From: Sulfurovum sp.
Lineage (GTDB): Bacteria > Campylobacterota > Campylobacteria > Campylobacterales > Sulfurovaceae
Length of the DNA stretch: 64,000 nucleotides
Direction of reading: 5' to 3'
Assembly: GCA_027082955.1 (NCBI GenBank)
Contig: JALWTA010000011.1
Span: 25,202 to 89,201, forward strand
Shown piece by piece: positions 28,855 through 39,047 of the stretch. The position numbers were made by a program, and so were the translations under genes. Positions within the stretch are counted from its first letter, which is position 1. Every line of letters begins with the position of its first letter. The notes beneath the pieces were generated by a model. The model was not told the DNA's origin. It did not search any database and saw only the letters and a list, made by a program, of their open reading frames with translations.

Positions 28855-29687
28855 TTCTCAGCATCGACCTCACGTATGGCTTCCTGAAGCAGTTTGTCTG
28901 CTTTTTGTTTTGCTTCCAGTTCTTCTTGTGTAATATTGATATCTACCCCTGATGCTTGTTTGACTGCTGCCGCTTTTGCCGCTGCTTCTTTTTCAAGCTT
29001 TGCTTTTTCGGCTTTCAGGCGGGCAAGTTCCGCCTCCTGTGCCCGTTTTCTGGCAGCTTTCTGCTCTGCTGCCAGTTTTTCCGCACGCGCCTTTTCGGCT
29101 GCTGCTTTGGCTTTGGCTTCTTCCTCTGCCTTCTTTTTTGCCGCTGCTTCCGCTTCTGCCTTTGCTTTTGCCTCAGCTTCCGCTTTTTTGGCTGCTGCTT
29201 CTGCTGCAGCTTTGGCTTTGGCTTCTTCTTGGGCTTTTTTACGGTCTGCTTCTTCTTGGGCTTTGAGTTTGTCTACCTCTACGGTCTCTTCAGGTTTCTC
29301 TTCCGGTTGAGATACTTCATCCTCGGAAGCGGCAGGGGCACTGTCTGCTTCCTGCTGTGCCTGAACATCATCCGCAGCTTCTTGCTCCGCTGCTTTTTCA
29401 GGTACTTTGACAACCTCAACGTCTGCAGTATTGTCCTCTTCTGCATCTGCGGACTCTGTATCATCTGCTGCAGGCTCGTCCTCATCGATATCAGCATCGA
29501 TCGCAGCATCATCTTCAGCATCCTGCAGTGCCTCTTGCTCATCAGCGATCTTTTTAAGTCCCTTAAGGAGAGAATCTTGTTCCTGTTCTATCGTCTGAAA
29601 GTTCTCTTTCAACTCAAACGGATTGTCTGAGGCATTTATCCCTGCCGTTGTTGCTACTATCGCCGCGATCCATACATATCGTTTCAT
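28851..29687 (-). CDS. Exported Ala/Glu/Lys-rich coiled-coil protein, TolA-like
   Basis: Secreted or membrane-linked protein of 278 residues with signal peptide MKRYVWIAAIVATTAGINA. Residues 25-65 are helical, 65-150 are acidic and low complexity, and 150-250 form a long KAKAEAEAAAKKA-type coiled coil like the TolA central domain. No enzymatic domain is visible, and I do not see the TolA C-terminal domain. It follows the DivIC-like gene by 2 bp, so the two are an operon downstream of eno. A cell-envelope spacer or scaffold role is inference. Confidence 0.75.
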   Translation of the reverse strand: MKRYVWIAAIVATTAGINASDNPFELKENFQTIEQEQDSLLKGLKKIADEQEALQDAEDDAAIDADIDEDEPAADDTESADAEEDNTADVEVVKVPEKAAEQEAADDVQAQQEADSAPAASEDEVSQPEEKPEETVEVDKLKAQEEADRKKAQEEAKAKAAAEAAAKKAEAEAKAKAEAEAAAKKKAEEEAKAKAAAEKARAEKLAAEQKAARKRAQEAELARLKAEKAKLEKEAAAKAAAVKQASGVDINITQEELEAKQKADKLLQEAIREVDAEN

Positions 29688-29689
29688 TT

Positions 29690-29944
29690 TTACTCCTTAG
29701 GTTCTAATTGTTTCAACTCAAAATACGCCTTCTGAAGCCGCTGATTTTCGGACTTTAGGATACGCGCTTCTTGCTTCAAGGATGCCTTTTCGGTTTTCAA
29801 ATGCCCAAGCACGGTAAGCGAATTCTCTCCGTAAATTAACACACCGACATATATACCGAAGAGCAAAATCGCAATGGTCGCTGCCAGCAGAGTCTTGACT
29901 GAAAGCCCTGCCAAGGTAGCTACTTCATGGGAATTTGCCAACAA
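29690..29944 (-). CDS. Small FtsB/DivIC-like septum protein
   Basis: Protein of 84 residues with one membrane helix (TLLAATIAILLFGIYVGVLIYG) followed by a coiled coil (LKTEKASLKQEARILKSENQRLQKAYFELKQ). This is the layout of FtsB/DivIC division proteins. It follows eno by 8 bp. In Campylobacter jejuni, as I recall it, a small gene follows eno in the same way. Function in septation is inferred from architecture. Confidence 0.75.
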   Translation of the reverse strand: MLANSHEVATLAGLSVKTLLAATIAILLFGIYVGVLIYGENSLTVLGHLKTEKASLKQEARILKSENQRLQKAYFELKQLEPKE

Positions 29945-29952
29945 ACTACTCC

Positions 29953-31242
<1,290 letters not shown>

Positions 31243-31316
31243 TTATATTCAAATGATACCTATTTTATCAAAATTTACCCTATACTTAAATGAGAACGTT
31301 TTGCCCAAACTCAAAA

Positions 31317-31955
31317 TCAGTATACATCCGGCATGTGAGGCTTGACCGGTACCATCGTACGCAAATAGGCTTTGATATAGGCTGGGGTTTGTGCATTTTC
31401 CTTGTAACCGCTTTTTTTCAGGTCGTAATAGACAAACGGCAGGTAGTGTTCTCTGGTAACTACAACCTTTGTTTTGCCTTTCTGCGCCCATTTAAACATA
31501 GTAGCGGCACCCTTTTCTCCTACGTGAATACATCCATGCGACATGGCATCACTGTTACCCATATGAATGGCATGTCCCTGATGGGTAAACCATAAAGAGA
31601 AGTCCATATTGTTCACCCCGTTGGGATCAGGATGTGCTTTGGACATATAGAAACGCTCTTTGCGCCAAACGGTAAAGATACCCGAAGGGGTCTCATGCCC
31701 TTTGGCTCCGGATGAGATCACCGCTGCCCACCACACAACACCGTCACTGTCTATCGCATAGGCAAGTCCATCCGCACCCTGCTCACGCAAGGAGACAACA
31801 ATATAGTCCTGCCCAGAGAGATCAACAATATTCTCTTTACCTTTATCAACAACCGCAAATCGGCTCTTGCTCAACGGGAATACTTTACTGCTTGCATCTG
31901 CCGCATAAAGCAGTGCAATACTGAAACATAGTATAAAAAGATAGCGGTGCAGCAT
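31317..31955 (-). CDS. L,D-transpeptidase (YkuD domain), exported
   Basis: Periplasmic peptidoglycan enzyme of 212 residues. Signal peptide MLHRYLFILCFSIALLYA; the YkuD catalytic motif is GNSDAMSHGCIHV with the nucleophilic cysteine in HGCIHV, preceded by the HQGHAIHMG strand. It could form 3-3 crosslinks or attach proteins to peptidoglycan. Unlike the two L,D-transpeptidases at 44-46 kb it has no lipobox. It stands alone between eno and a divergent small lipoprotein gene. Confidence 0.88.
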   Translation of the reverse strand: MLHRYLFILCFSIALLYAADASSKVFPLSKSRFAVVDKGKENIVDLSGQDYIVVSLREQGADGLAYAIDSDGVVWWAAVISSGAKGHETPSGIFTVWRKERFYMSKAHPDPNGVNNMDFSLWFTHQGHAIHMGNSDAMSHGCIHVGEKGAATMFKWAQKGKTKVVVTREHYLPFVYYDLKKSGYKENAQTPAYIKAYLRTMVPVKPHMPDVY

Positions 31956-32046
31956 AAAAATCCTATTTTATTTACTTATATTCAAAAAATTTACTTTATT
32001 ATATTCACAATATCTGAAAATTATCATTAAGAAACCTCTTTTTTGT

Positions 32047-32052
32047 TATACT
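32047..32052 (+). promoter_or_regulatory. -10 element for the small lipoprotein
   Basis: TATACT 33 bp before the ATG at 32086, with AAAAAGG as ribosome-binding site 8 bp before the start. Confidence 0.45.
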
Positions 32053-32085
32053 CCTTTTATAAATGATCACCAAAAAGGCACAAGT

Positions 32086-32322
32086 ATGCAACATTTTATC
32101 CTTGGTTTTGCTACAGCAGGTATGTTCTTTCTCTTAAGCGGATGCGGAAGCACTGCTCCCGTCATGAAAAGCCCTTCATTCCAACAAGGCGAACAGGACG
32201 GCTGTCAAACAGCCCGTGGCGAGTACACCAAATCAAGCGAACTTTTCAGAACAGACCCCGATTATGAAAACGGATGGTTTGCCGGAAGAAGAGCATGTAA
32301 CCCTGCATTCCACAGAAAGTAG
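32086..32322 (+). CDS. Small lipoprotein of unknown function
   Basis: Protein of 78 residues with signal peptide and lipobox LLSGCGS, so the mature lipoprotein begins at Cys20. The mature part is hydrophilic and contains GEQDGCQTARGEYTKSSELF and YENGWFAGRRACNP; two further cysteines could form a disulfide. I do not recognise the family. It is convergent with the 330-residue exported protein. Confidence 0.7.
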   Translation: MQHFILGFATAGMFFLLSGCGSTAPVMKSPSFQQGEQDGCQTARGEYTKSSELFRTDPDYENGWFAGRRACNPAFHRK

Positions 32323-32352
32323 CCAACTGGCTATAAACTATCGTTTTTCTTT

Positions 32353-33345
32353 TCAATAGTCAAACACATGTTCCAGCTTCATCGCCTTGTCCGGAGGTAG
32401 AAAAGCGTCATACAGCCGGTAGTCTCCGTTGCGAAGCGTTTGTGCCAGTCCGCCGATACTGCTTTCAAACAGACAGCGGTAGTAACCCGGCTGGCTTAAA
32501 ACCCTACTTTCAAGCAGACAGTGCCTTGCTTCTATTTTCTTTTTATCGTTACTAACCACACTCAAAAGAATCGGTATATCGGCACCGTTGCCTGCAATCT
32601 CATCAATATCGTACCCCGATTTTGCTACAGCAAGGATGTGATCCTTGAACGGATCATATCTGGGCAGGAAACGTATCTCTTTTTGTGTACCTTTGTGCAT
32701 CACGACACGGGTTTGCATAGAGGGTGCCTCATAGCCAATAGCGGTAAAGAATCCGATGACCTTTGCATAGATATATTTGATACCATACTCAATACTCAAC
32801 GCAAGTTTCCGTTCACACTTGCGGATAAAATCTGGGCCGAAAAAATCATTTTGGGTATATATACCGATGAGCTTTTCGCCAAAATCAAATAGATACCACG
32901 GTTTCTGCTTGATAAAGTCAACATACTCCTGCGCGACTTTGGCGCCATACTCCTGTTCACTGGTACGCCCATGGGTCTGTGTCAATGCGGCAAGACGCCC
33001 GATACTGTTGCCGTAAAGTGACTTTATTGTGTACTCCACAGTGGTACTCGTCCCGATGACCATTACCATAATATGGTAACCTGTATTGAACGGGTAGTGA
33101 TGCTTGACAGTCTGGTCATACATTGCCTTGTACCCCTGCCAAAACTGTGCGATATGCCCAAAATATGGAAAGTCGTACGACGGATGTGTTTTAAGAAACG
33201 CCGCATACTCTTCAGGGCTGAAAACCAGAAACCACTCTGGATAGGTCAGATAGGTCTGATCGGCCGGACGCTTGTACGCCTCTGCCATATGTGCGCCCAC
33301 TGCAATAGAGAAGAGCAGCAGGGCTGCAACAATCCACCGTTTCAT
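32353..33345 (-). CDS. Exported protein of unknown function in the MerR lipid locus
   Basis: Protein of 330 residues with signal peptide MKRWIVAALLLFSIAVGAHMAEA. It is rich in aromatic residues (TYPEWFLVFSPEEYAAFL, YFGHIAQFWQGYKAMY, HHYPFNTGYHIMVMV). I recognise no catalytic motif or family. Its ATG overlaps the stop of the FAD oxidase-methyltransferase gene by 4 bp, so it is the second gene of that operon and probably acts in the same pathway from the periplasmic side. A periplasmic lipid- or sterol-like substrate handler is only a guess. Confidence 0.7.
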   Translation of the reverse strand: MKRWIVAALLLFSIAVGAHMAEAYKRPADQTYLTYPEWFLVFSPEEYAAFLKTHPSYDFPYFGHIAQFWQGYKAMYDQTVKHHYPFNTGYHIMVMVIGTSTTVEYTIKSLYGNSIGRLAALTQTHGRTSEQEYGAKVAQEYVDFIKQKPWYLFDFGEKLIGIYTQNDFFGPDFIRKCERKLALSIEYGIKYIYAKVIGFFTAIGYEAPSMQTRVVMHKGTQKEIRFLPRYDPFKDHILAVAKSGYDIDEIAGNGADIPILLSVVSNDKKKIEARHCLLESRVLSQPGYYRCLFESSIGGLAQTLRNGDYRLYDAFLPPDKAMKLEHVFDY

Positions 33346-35516
33346 CTATGCTCCTTTTTGACAAACCCAAGCAGGATATTCTCACTCGGATCACCTTGCT
33401 GTCTCAGACGGTATTCCATATCTTCAAATCCTTTTGCTTCAATGTCCCGCACGATCTGCTCAACCGGTTCAAACTCCCGTACCTCATGCTCCTCTGTCTC
33501 CCATGTTTCGTTGGTCACGGCATTGAATACCGAATGGATAAGAGAGACAAAATCGAACATCATACTCTCTTTGACATCATGTTCTCTAATGATGAAAACC
33601 CCTCCGGGCTTCAAAATGCGCCGTATCGCTTCATGCACATGTCCTCGCTCCCGCTTTGGCAGGTGGTGCAACCCACCATATACAGTGACCACATCCATCT
33701 GCGCATCGCCTATCTTTTCAAGCATCGTAAGCAGTGATCCGGCACCTATACGATACTTCGCATGCGCCTTTTTTGTTCCCATAAGTCTAAAGATGGAGGA
33801 GAGCGCAATACCGGAACTCTCCCTGTAGTGCCTGCTTGGCTTAGCAGTATCGGTCGGTTCAAGTACCAGCATATCGTGTACGTTCCTCCCCTGAAGTATC
33901 TCTGTGCTCTGTTCCAACAGTACACGGTTTTGTGTTCGCAGTTGACGATACACGTTCCACAGGGTACGGGGAGAGCGCAGACTTTTGACACCAAGCGCAC
34001 AGGTATTCTGTATCTGAGTGTAGATCTCCTGCTCACTCCGGTATGACTCTCTGGTCTGACACACTGCTGCAAAAACCCGCTTTTCATCGGTACGGAACAC
34101 AAACCGCAAAAAATCATACAGTCTGTCACGGTACCGTGCATCAGCCAGTACATCATAGTGGTGACGTGACGGTGCCAATGCCTCGGGATAGATATACTTT
34201 TCAAAGAGTGCATTTTTGAATTTATAGTACGGATCAAGCTCTTTTTTCAGTGTTTCAAAGCGTTTGAAGTTCGGATATGCCGCGCACAGCTGTGCTTTGG
34301 TGGCATGCGGCTGATAGGGCAGATAGTACGCACCCCCACAGGCAATGGCAGCATCGATCGCTTTGCGTGTCCAGACAGAAACTGCCTGGCGCTCCTCATA
34401 GGAGGTGCCCTGATGGTAGTAGACCACAAACGCGAGCACCTCATCTCTGCTCCAGGAGAGCAGTGCCGTCTCATCGGCAATGGAGTGCCGGATGGAGATA
34501 TTGATAATATTGGCACCGTAGGTTCTAAACACCTCTCCTGCCATCTGTACAAAACGTTCGGCATTGGCTACAGGGATGAAATACTCCTGAAGCACATAGG
34601 TCGACCGCTTTCGGCTCAACGGCTCAAGCTCTGCTACATCGTAGCTTGCTTCATAGTTGCGTGTATGTACCCGCTTCTTCGAGAAAATCAGCGGATCGTA
34701 GAGGTACTCCCTGCGCCATTTGCCAAAAGGTGTTTTGGCAATCGCCCACAACGCATACTTCTCAAGTGCGTAAAAATGTTTTACCCTTTGCAGCGGCTCG
34801 GTATGTGTAGGGGGCTCGTCTGTCTCTATCCAGGTGACCGCATTGACCCTGGTATAGTGCGGCGGATAGATATCGGCATTGTGAAACACCGCCTTTGTAT
34901 TGCCGGTGATCTCTTTGAGCCTGCCTATATACTTAGAAAGCGGCATCTTCTCACTCTGCTGCATCACATTGGTATTGTCTGTCAGCTTCAGCGTAGCTTC
35001 AGTGATGATACCTATGGCACCATACCCTCCCACAAGCATTGAAAACGCTTCCGCATTCTCCTCTGGGCTTGCATACTTTATATTGCCAAAAGCATCGACA
35101 TACTGCAAACCAAGCAGCGAAATCGCCAAGGGACCTGCTCCTACGTATCTGCCGTGCACATTGACACTGATGCTTCCCCCTACTGTAAAGTTGGCATAGG
35201 TTTGCATCACCTTGACCGAAAGACCGTGAGGCTCTATATAGGCCTGCATTGCCTTCCATGTCATGCCTGCCTGTACAGTAATTGTCTTGCCTACAGGGTC
35301 GAACTGCACCACTTCCTTCATGTTCCGTAGATCTATATGGACTGTCTCCTCATGGGCAGTCTGCTTTCCCATACTGTAATGCCCGCCGCCAATGGAGATG
35401 GCATCGCAGTGCTTTACAGCCTCGCATACCTCTGTTGTGCTTTTGGGGTAGAGTATGCCATTAACCTCTACGGGGTTGAGTCCTGTGACATCATTGATGA
35501 TATTGTGCATCTGCAT
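33342..35516 (-). CDS. Fusion of FAD-linked oxidase and methyltransferase-like domain
   Basis: Protein of 724 residues. The N-terminal half is a PCMH-type FAD-binding oxidase (aldonolactone oxidase/DprE1-like): SIGGGHYSMGKQ binds the pyrophosphate, and TYANFTVGGSISVNVHGRY and GGYGAIGIITEATLKL are the other FAD segments. The last ~180 residues look like a class I methyltransferase (DVVTVYGGLHHLPKRE, RRILKPGGVFIIREHD). The expected glycine-rich SAM loop reads VLEPTDTAKPSRHY, so SAM binding is doubtful or atypical. The start at 35516 is chosen because AAGGA lies at proper distance; the tracked ORF begins 33 bp earlier. It has its own promoter with a MerR-type operator. FAD oxidase plus methyltransferase also make 10-methyl fatty acids in actinobacteria (TmsA/TmsB), but homology to those is not shown. 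Confidence 0.72.
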   Translation of the reverse strand: MQMHNIINDVTGLNPVEVNGILYPKSTTEVCEAVKHCDAISIGGGHYSMGKQTAHEETVHIDLRNMKEVVQFDPVGKTITVQAGMTWKAMQAYIEPHGLSVKVMQTYANFTVGGSISVNVHGRYVGAGPLAISLLGLQYVDAFGNIKYASPEENAEAFSMLVGGYGAIGIITEATLKLTDNTNVMQQSEKMPLSKYIGRLKEITGNTKAVFHNADIYPPHYTRVNAVTWIETDEPPTHTEPLQRVKHFYALEKYALWAIAKTPFGKWRREYLYDPLIFSKKRVHTRNYEASYDVAELEPLSRKRSTYVLQEYFIPVANAERFVQMAGEVFRTYGANIINISIRHSIADETALLSWSRDEVLAFVVYYHQGTSYEERQAVSVWTRKAIDAAIACGGAYYLPYQPHATKAQLCAAYPNFKRFETLKKELDPYYKFKNALFEKYIYPEALAPSRHHYDVLADARYRDRLYDFLRFVFRTDEKRVFAAVCQTRESYRSEQEIYTQIQNTCALGVKSLRSPRTLWNVYRQLRTQNRVLLEQSTEILQGRNVHDMLVLEPTDTAKPSRHYRESSGIALSSIFRLMGTKKAHAKYRIGAGSLLTMLEKIGDAQMDVVTVYGGLHHLPKRERGHVHEAIRRILKPGGVFIIREHDVKESMMFDFVSLIHSVFNAVTNETWETEEHEVREFEPVEQIVRDIEAKGFEDMEYRLRQQGDPSENILLGFVKKEHR

Positions 35517-35544
35517 GATAGATCCTTTCTGTATGGATAGTGCT

Positions 35545-35584
35545 ATCATAACAGAATAAAACTTAAAGCATAAAGTGACACTTT
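35545..35584 (-). promoter_or_regulatory. Promoter and operator of the FAD oxidase operon
   Basis: On the minus strand -10 TATGAT (35545-35550), 18-bp spacer, -35 TTTATG (35569-35574), overlapped by the inverted repeat AAAGTG-T-CACTTT (35572-35584). The operator and its upstream flank (AAAAAGTG) are nearly identical to those upstream of the merR gene at 39.78 kb, with the same position relative to the -35. Shared control by the MerR protein is therefore likely. Confidence 0.7.
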
Positions 35585-35591
35585 ACACTTT

Positions 35592-38500
35592 TTATGTATT
35601 CTTTTCAAGCGCTATTGCCAACTGTTTCGCACCTTTAAAATCCGCTTTCCCCGTACCCAGTACCGGAATGGCATCGACCTTGTAGGCTTTGGAGGGGACA
35701 AAGAGCGGGTTGAGATTCAGTGTACCCACCTGCGCCAGCACCTCATCGATCTCACGCTCTCCCTCAAAAAGCAGCACGACCGCCTCACCCTTTTTGGCAT
35801 CCGGAACCGCTGTGACGGCGATCTTCTCATCCGGCTGCAGCAGCTTGCCGATCTCCTGTTCGACCATACCAAGGCTCACCATCTCGCCGCCAATCTTCGC
35901 AAAACGGCTGTAGCGGTCGACAATGGCCAAAAAGCCGTCCTCGTCCAAGCGTCCTTTATCCCCCGTAACATACCAGCGAATTCCGTCGATCTCTTTGATG
36001 ACCGTAGCAGTCTTTTCAGGGTCTTTAAGGTAGCCCTTCATGATCTGCGTACCCCCGATGAGGATCATCCCCTCCTCTCCTATGGACAGCTCTTCAAAGC
36101 GCTCCGGATCAACAATGCGGAAACTGCTTCCGGGTACGGGCAGTCCTACTGTTCCGGGTTTGTTCCCAATCTGCGGTTTCCATGTATCAAACAGCAGCAC
36201 ATCAGGAATGTTGACCGATGCAACAGGGGTGGTCTCTGTCGCACCGTACCCTTCAAATATCTCTTTGTTGAACTTCTCCATAAACTCTCTGCGTATCTCA
36301 CTAGAGAGCTTCTCTGCACCGGCAATGATCAGGCGCAGGCTCTTGAACATCAGCGGATGCACCTTTCTGTTACGTGTATACAGACGCAGGAAGGTCGCTG
36401 TTGCAAACAGCATCGTTGCCTCATAACGGGCAGCTATCTTCCCGATGCCTACCCCGTCAGTCGGATCCGGATGGCATACCACCGGTATCCCCTCGATCAG
36501 CGGCAGCAGGGTTGTAACCGTCAGCCCGAAGGAGTGAAATACCGGCAGAGTACCAAGCATCACATCCTCATCCGTCGGATTGATCAGTGTGATCATCTGT
36601 TTGATGTTACCCATAATATTTTTATGGCTTAGTGCAATCCCTTTGGGATTCCCCTCGCTTCCGCTTGAGAAGAGGATCGCCGCTGTCGATTCGGTATCAC
36701 TTTTGCGAACAAAGAACAATTCAAGCAGCGATGTCGGCAGCACTTTTACCGTTGCGAGCATCATCACACTCTCGACCTTTCCTATCTCCTCTTTGATATC
36801 CTCCAGATAGACCACATGCACAAGTGAGAGCACCTCTTCAAGGTCAAACCCTTTTGCTTTCAGTTTTGTTACAAACTGTCTCGATGCGACGATGGTATCG
36901 ATATCTGCCGTTTTCAGGGCATGTTTCAGACTCTCTGTACCGCTGGAGTAGTTGAGGTTGACAATGCTTTTGCCAAGTACAAGCACAGCCATATTTGCCA
37001 AAGAACCGCCCGCAGACGTAGGCACAATCAGCCCAATATGCTGTGACTGACCCAGTTTTGGCTTCAACTTTCGCGCCATCAGCAGTGTCCCTGCAATAAA
37101 CCGGTGTGCATTGAGCTCTACTCCGGTTGAGTCCGCAATACAGAGACTGCTTCCACTCTCTTTGGCAGTCCTCAGCCATGCACTTTGCAGCGGCGGTAGA
37201 TGCTCTGCGTATGCCTTCCAGCTGAGAATGGAAAGATCAAAGACCGCCTTTTTCACCTCCTGTGCACGGGCATGGATGGGAAGCGGTTTACCAAATGTCA
37301 CACTGATATCTTTGCTGCGTTTGCGCTTCATCTTGTTGGAGGCATGAGAGAAGTTGTCTTCCCACAGCCCCCGCAGATAAAACGGAACGATTGTTGCCTC
37401 TTCAACATCCTTACACGCCATTTCAAAGCCGCGCTGGAACGTACCGAGGTGTCCGTTTCGTGAGATGTGCCCCTCCGGGAACAGCGCAACGGTCTCTCCC
37501 CGATTAAGTGCTTCAGTCACCAGATGCAGTGCACTTTTGCTGCCCCTGCTGGAAATGGGGATGACCCCGAAAAACTTGAAAAAGGGCTTGAGGTACCATA
37601 TCTCATAATAGCTGCGTTCCATGACAAAGCGTATCTGCTTGGGGTATGCCATCTGCAAAATCGCCCAATCCAGAAAAGAGATGTGGTTACCAAGAAGCAG
37701 TACCCCTTTACGTGTATCGATATGTTTAAGTCCCTCAACAGTAAGGCTGTACTTGAAGCTGATAATGCGCAGTACCAGATACCGCACAAAAGACTGCGGC
37801 ATCTTCACCAACGTATAACCCATGCCCAAAAATGCGATCACGGCGATAAGATAGAAAAGCCCTGTCGAAGAGACGTGAAAGTAGCCAAAAAGCGCAGTAA
37901 GCAGCAGTGCGATCAACATACCGATATTTTGCATGAAGTTGTTACCTGCAAGCACTTTTCCAAGACTTTTAAGCGGCGTGGCAAACTGTATCATGGCATT
38001 GAGCGGTACCACCAAGAGTCCGCTGAAAAAGCCAAAGGCAAAGAGTGCACTTCCCAGCCAAAAAAGATGAGACAGAGAAGGGATCAGATAGAGCGCAAGT
38101 GTCACACCGGCAGCACCAAGCGGGATGATCCCCGTCTCAATGTAGTTTCGACTCGCACGCCCCGCATAGACCGACCCGGCAATCATCCCTACACCCATCA
38201 ACGACAAAAGCCCCTGCGCCGTAACAGTGTCGGTAATGCCCAGTTTCCCTTTAAGATACTCTCCAAAGATCGCTACAAGCACCTGAGAGATCCCCCACAG
38301 GATACTCAGCCCTACAATACTCAACCATACGATCTGCTCGCGCTGCAATACACCAAGATTGGCTTTCAGGTAGTGAAGCGATGCATACTCATCTACCTCA
38401 AAATGCATCTGCTCATCTGTCTTTCTGGCACGGAATATCTTTGCCAGTCTGCGCGCAAACAGAAACTCTACGGTACTTGCAGCCACCAGCAAAAACCCTA

Positions 38501-39047
38501 CAGGGGCAATGTAGTGTAAAATCTGCGACGGGTGGGTACTTCTGTCTTGCAGCAGTGCTTCAAAAAATACCGAATAGATCACTGCTCCAGAGAGGATCGC
38601 AACCACTGTTACCGCCTGCACCAGTGCATTGGCCTGTGCCAGCTTTTCGTTTCCGACCATCTCTTTGATAAGACCATACTTTGCCGGTGAGTAGATCGCA
38701 CTCTGCGCTGCAAGGATAAAGGTCAGTCCAAATGCTGCCCAGAACCAGCCCATATAGTAGGAGAAGGTGATCAGGAGTGTGATCACAATTGCCAATGCCG
38801 AAGCATACTCGATCACTTTTGTCTTGGGGTATTTGTCGCTGATAAAGCCCGCTGGCGAAAAGAGAAAGATAAACGGCAGCAAAATCAAAGCATTGACCAG
38901 CGCTGTCAGTACGATCAGCTCACTTCCCTCATAGGCTTTGAAGATAGTGTTTTGCAAAATGATCTTGTGTCCAAGGTCGGTCATGGCATTAAGCAGCATA
39001 ATAGTAATGTATGAGGCAAAGCCTGCTATGGAAAAGAGCGCTTTCAT
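35592..39047 (-). CDS. LplT-PlsC-acyl-ACP ligase fusion (lysophospholipid flippase/acyltransferase, Aas-like)
   Basis: Trifunctional protein of 1151 residues. Residues 1-420 are an MFS carrier like LplT (lysophospholipid flippase). About 430-620 is a PlsC acyltransferase with NHISFLDW (HX4D) and FPEGHIS motifs. About 650-1151 is an AMP-forming acyl ligase with the P-loop ILFSSGSEGNPKGIALSH, EGYGATETTP and YVTGDKGRLDEDGF. In E. coli LplT and Aas are two proteins that import and re-acylate lysophosphatidylethanolamine. All domains look complete. It overlaps the merR stop by 4 bp, so both are one operon; it lies just upstream of the FAD oxidase unit. The role is phospholipid acyl-chain repair or remodelling. 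Confidence 0.9.
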   Translation of the reverse strand: MKALFSIAGFASYITIMLLNAMTDLGHKIILQNTIFKAYEGSELIVLTALVNALILLPFIFLFSPAGFISDKYPKTKVIEYASALAIVITLLITFSYYMGWFWAAFGLTFILAAQSAIYSPAKYGLIKEMVGNEKLAQANALVQAVTVVAILSGAVIYSVFFEALLQDRSTHPSQILHYIAPVGFLLVAASTVEFLFARRLAKIFRARKTDEQMHFEVDEYASLHYLKANLGVLQREQIVWLSIVGLSILWGISQVLVAIFGEYLKGKLGITDTVTAQGLLSLMGVGMIAGSVYAGRASRNYIETGIIPLGAAGVTLALYLIPSLSHLFWLGSALFAFGFFSGLLVVPLNAMIQFATPLKSLGKVLAGNNFMQNIGMLIALLLTALFGYFHVSSTGLFYLIAVIAFLGMGYTLVKMPQSFVRYLVLRIISFKYSLTVEGLKHIDTRKGVLLLGNHISFLDWAILQMAYPKQIRFVMERSYYEIWYLKPFFKFFGVIPISSRGSKSALHLVTEALNRGETVALFPEGHISRNGHLGTFQRGFEMACKDVEEATIVPFYLRGLWEDNFSHASNKMKRKRSKDISVTFGKPLPIHARAQEVKKAVFDLSILSWKAYAEHLPPLQSAWLRTAKESGSSLCIADSTGVELNAHRFIAGTLLMARKLKPKLGQSQHIGLIVPTSAGGSLANMAVLVLGKSIVNLNYSSGTESLKHALKTADIDTIVASRQFVTKLKAKGFDLEEVLSLVHVVYLEDIKEEIGKVESVMMLATVKVLPTSLLELFFVRKSDTESTAAILFSSGSEGNPKGIALSHKNIMGNIKQMITLINPTDEDVMLGTLPVFHSFGLTVTTLLPLIEGIPVVCHPDPTDGVGIGKIAARYEATMLFATATFLRLYTRNRKVHPLMFKSLRLIIAGAEKLSSEIRREFMEKFNKEIFEGYGATETTPVASVNIPDVLLFDTWKPQIGNKPGTVGLPVPGSSFRIVDPERFEELSIGEEGMILIGGTQIMKGYLKDPEKTATVIKEIDGIRWYVTGDKGRLDEDGFLAIVDRYSRFAKIGGEMVSLGMVEQEIGKLLQPDEKIAVTAVPDAKKGEAVVLLFEGEREIDEVLAQVGTLNLNPLFVPSKAYKVDAIPVLGTGKADFKGAKQLAIALEKNT

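Noticed and set aside
28956-29630. 224-residue Phe/Cys-rich plus-strand ORF
   Set aside because: Reverse reading of the Ala/Glu/Lys coiled-coil gene; composition bias is an artefact of its GCT/GCC and AAA codons.
37467-38519. 350-residue plus-strand ORF
   Set aside because: It is antisense to the LplT-PlsC-ligase fusion, whose domains are complete; the translated product is rich in His, Arg and Gln as expected for a shadow frame.
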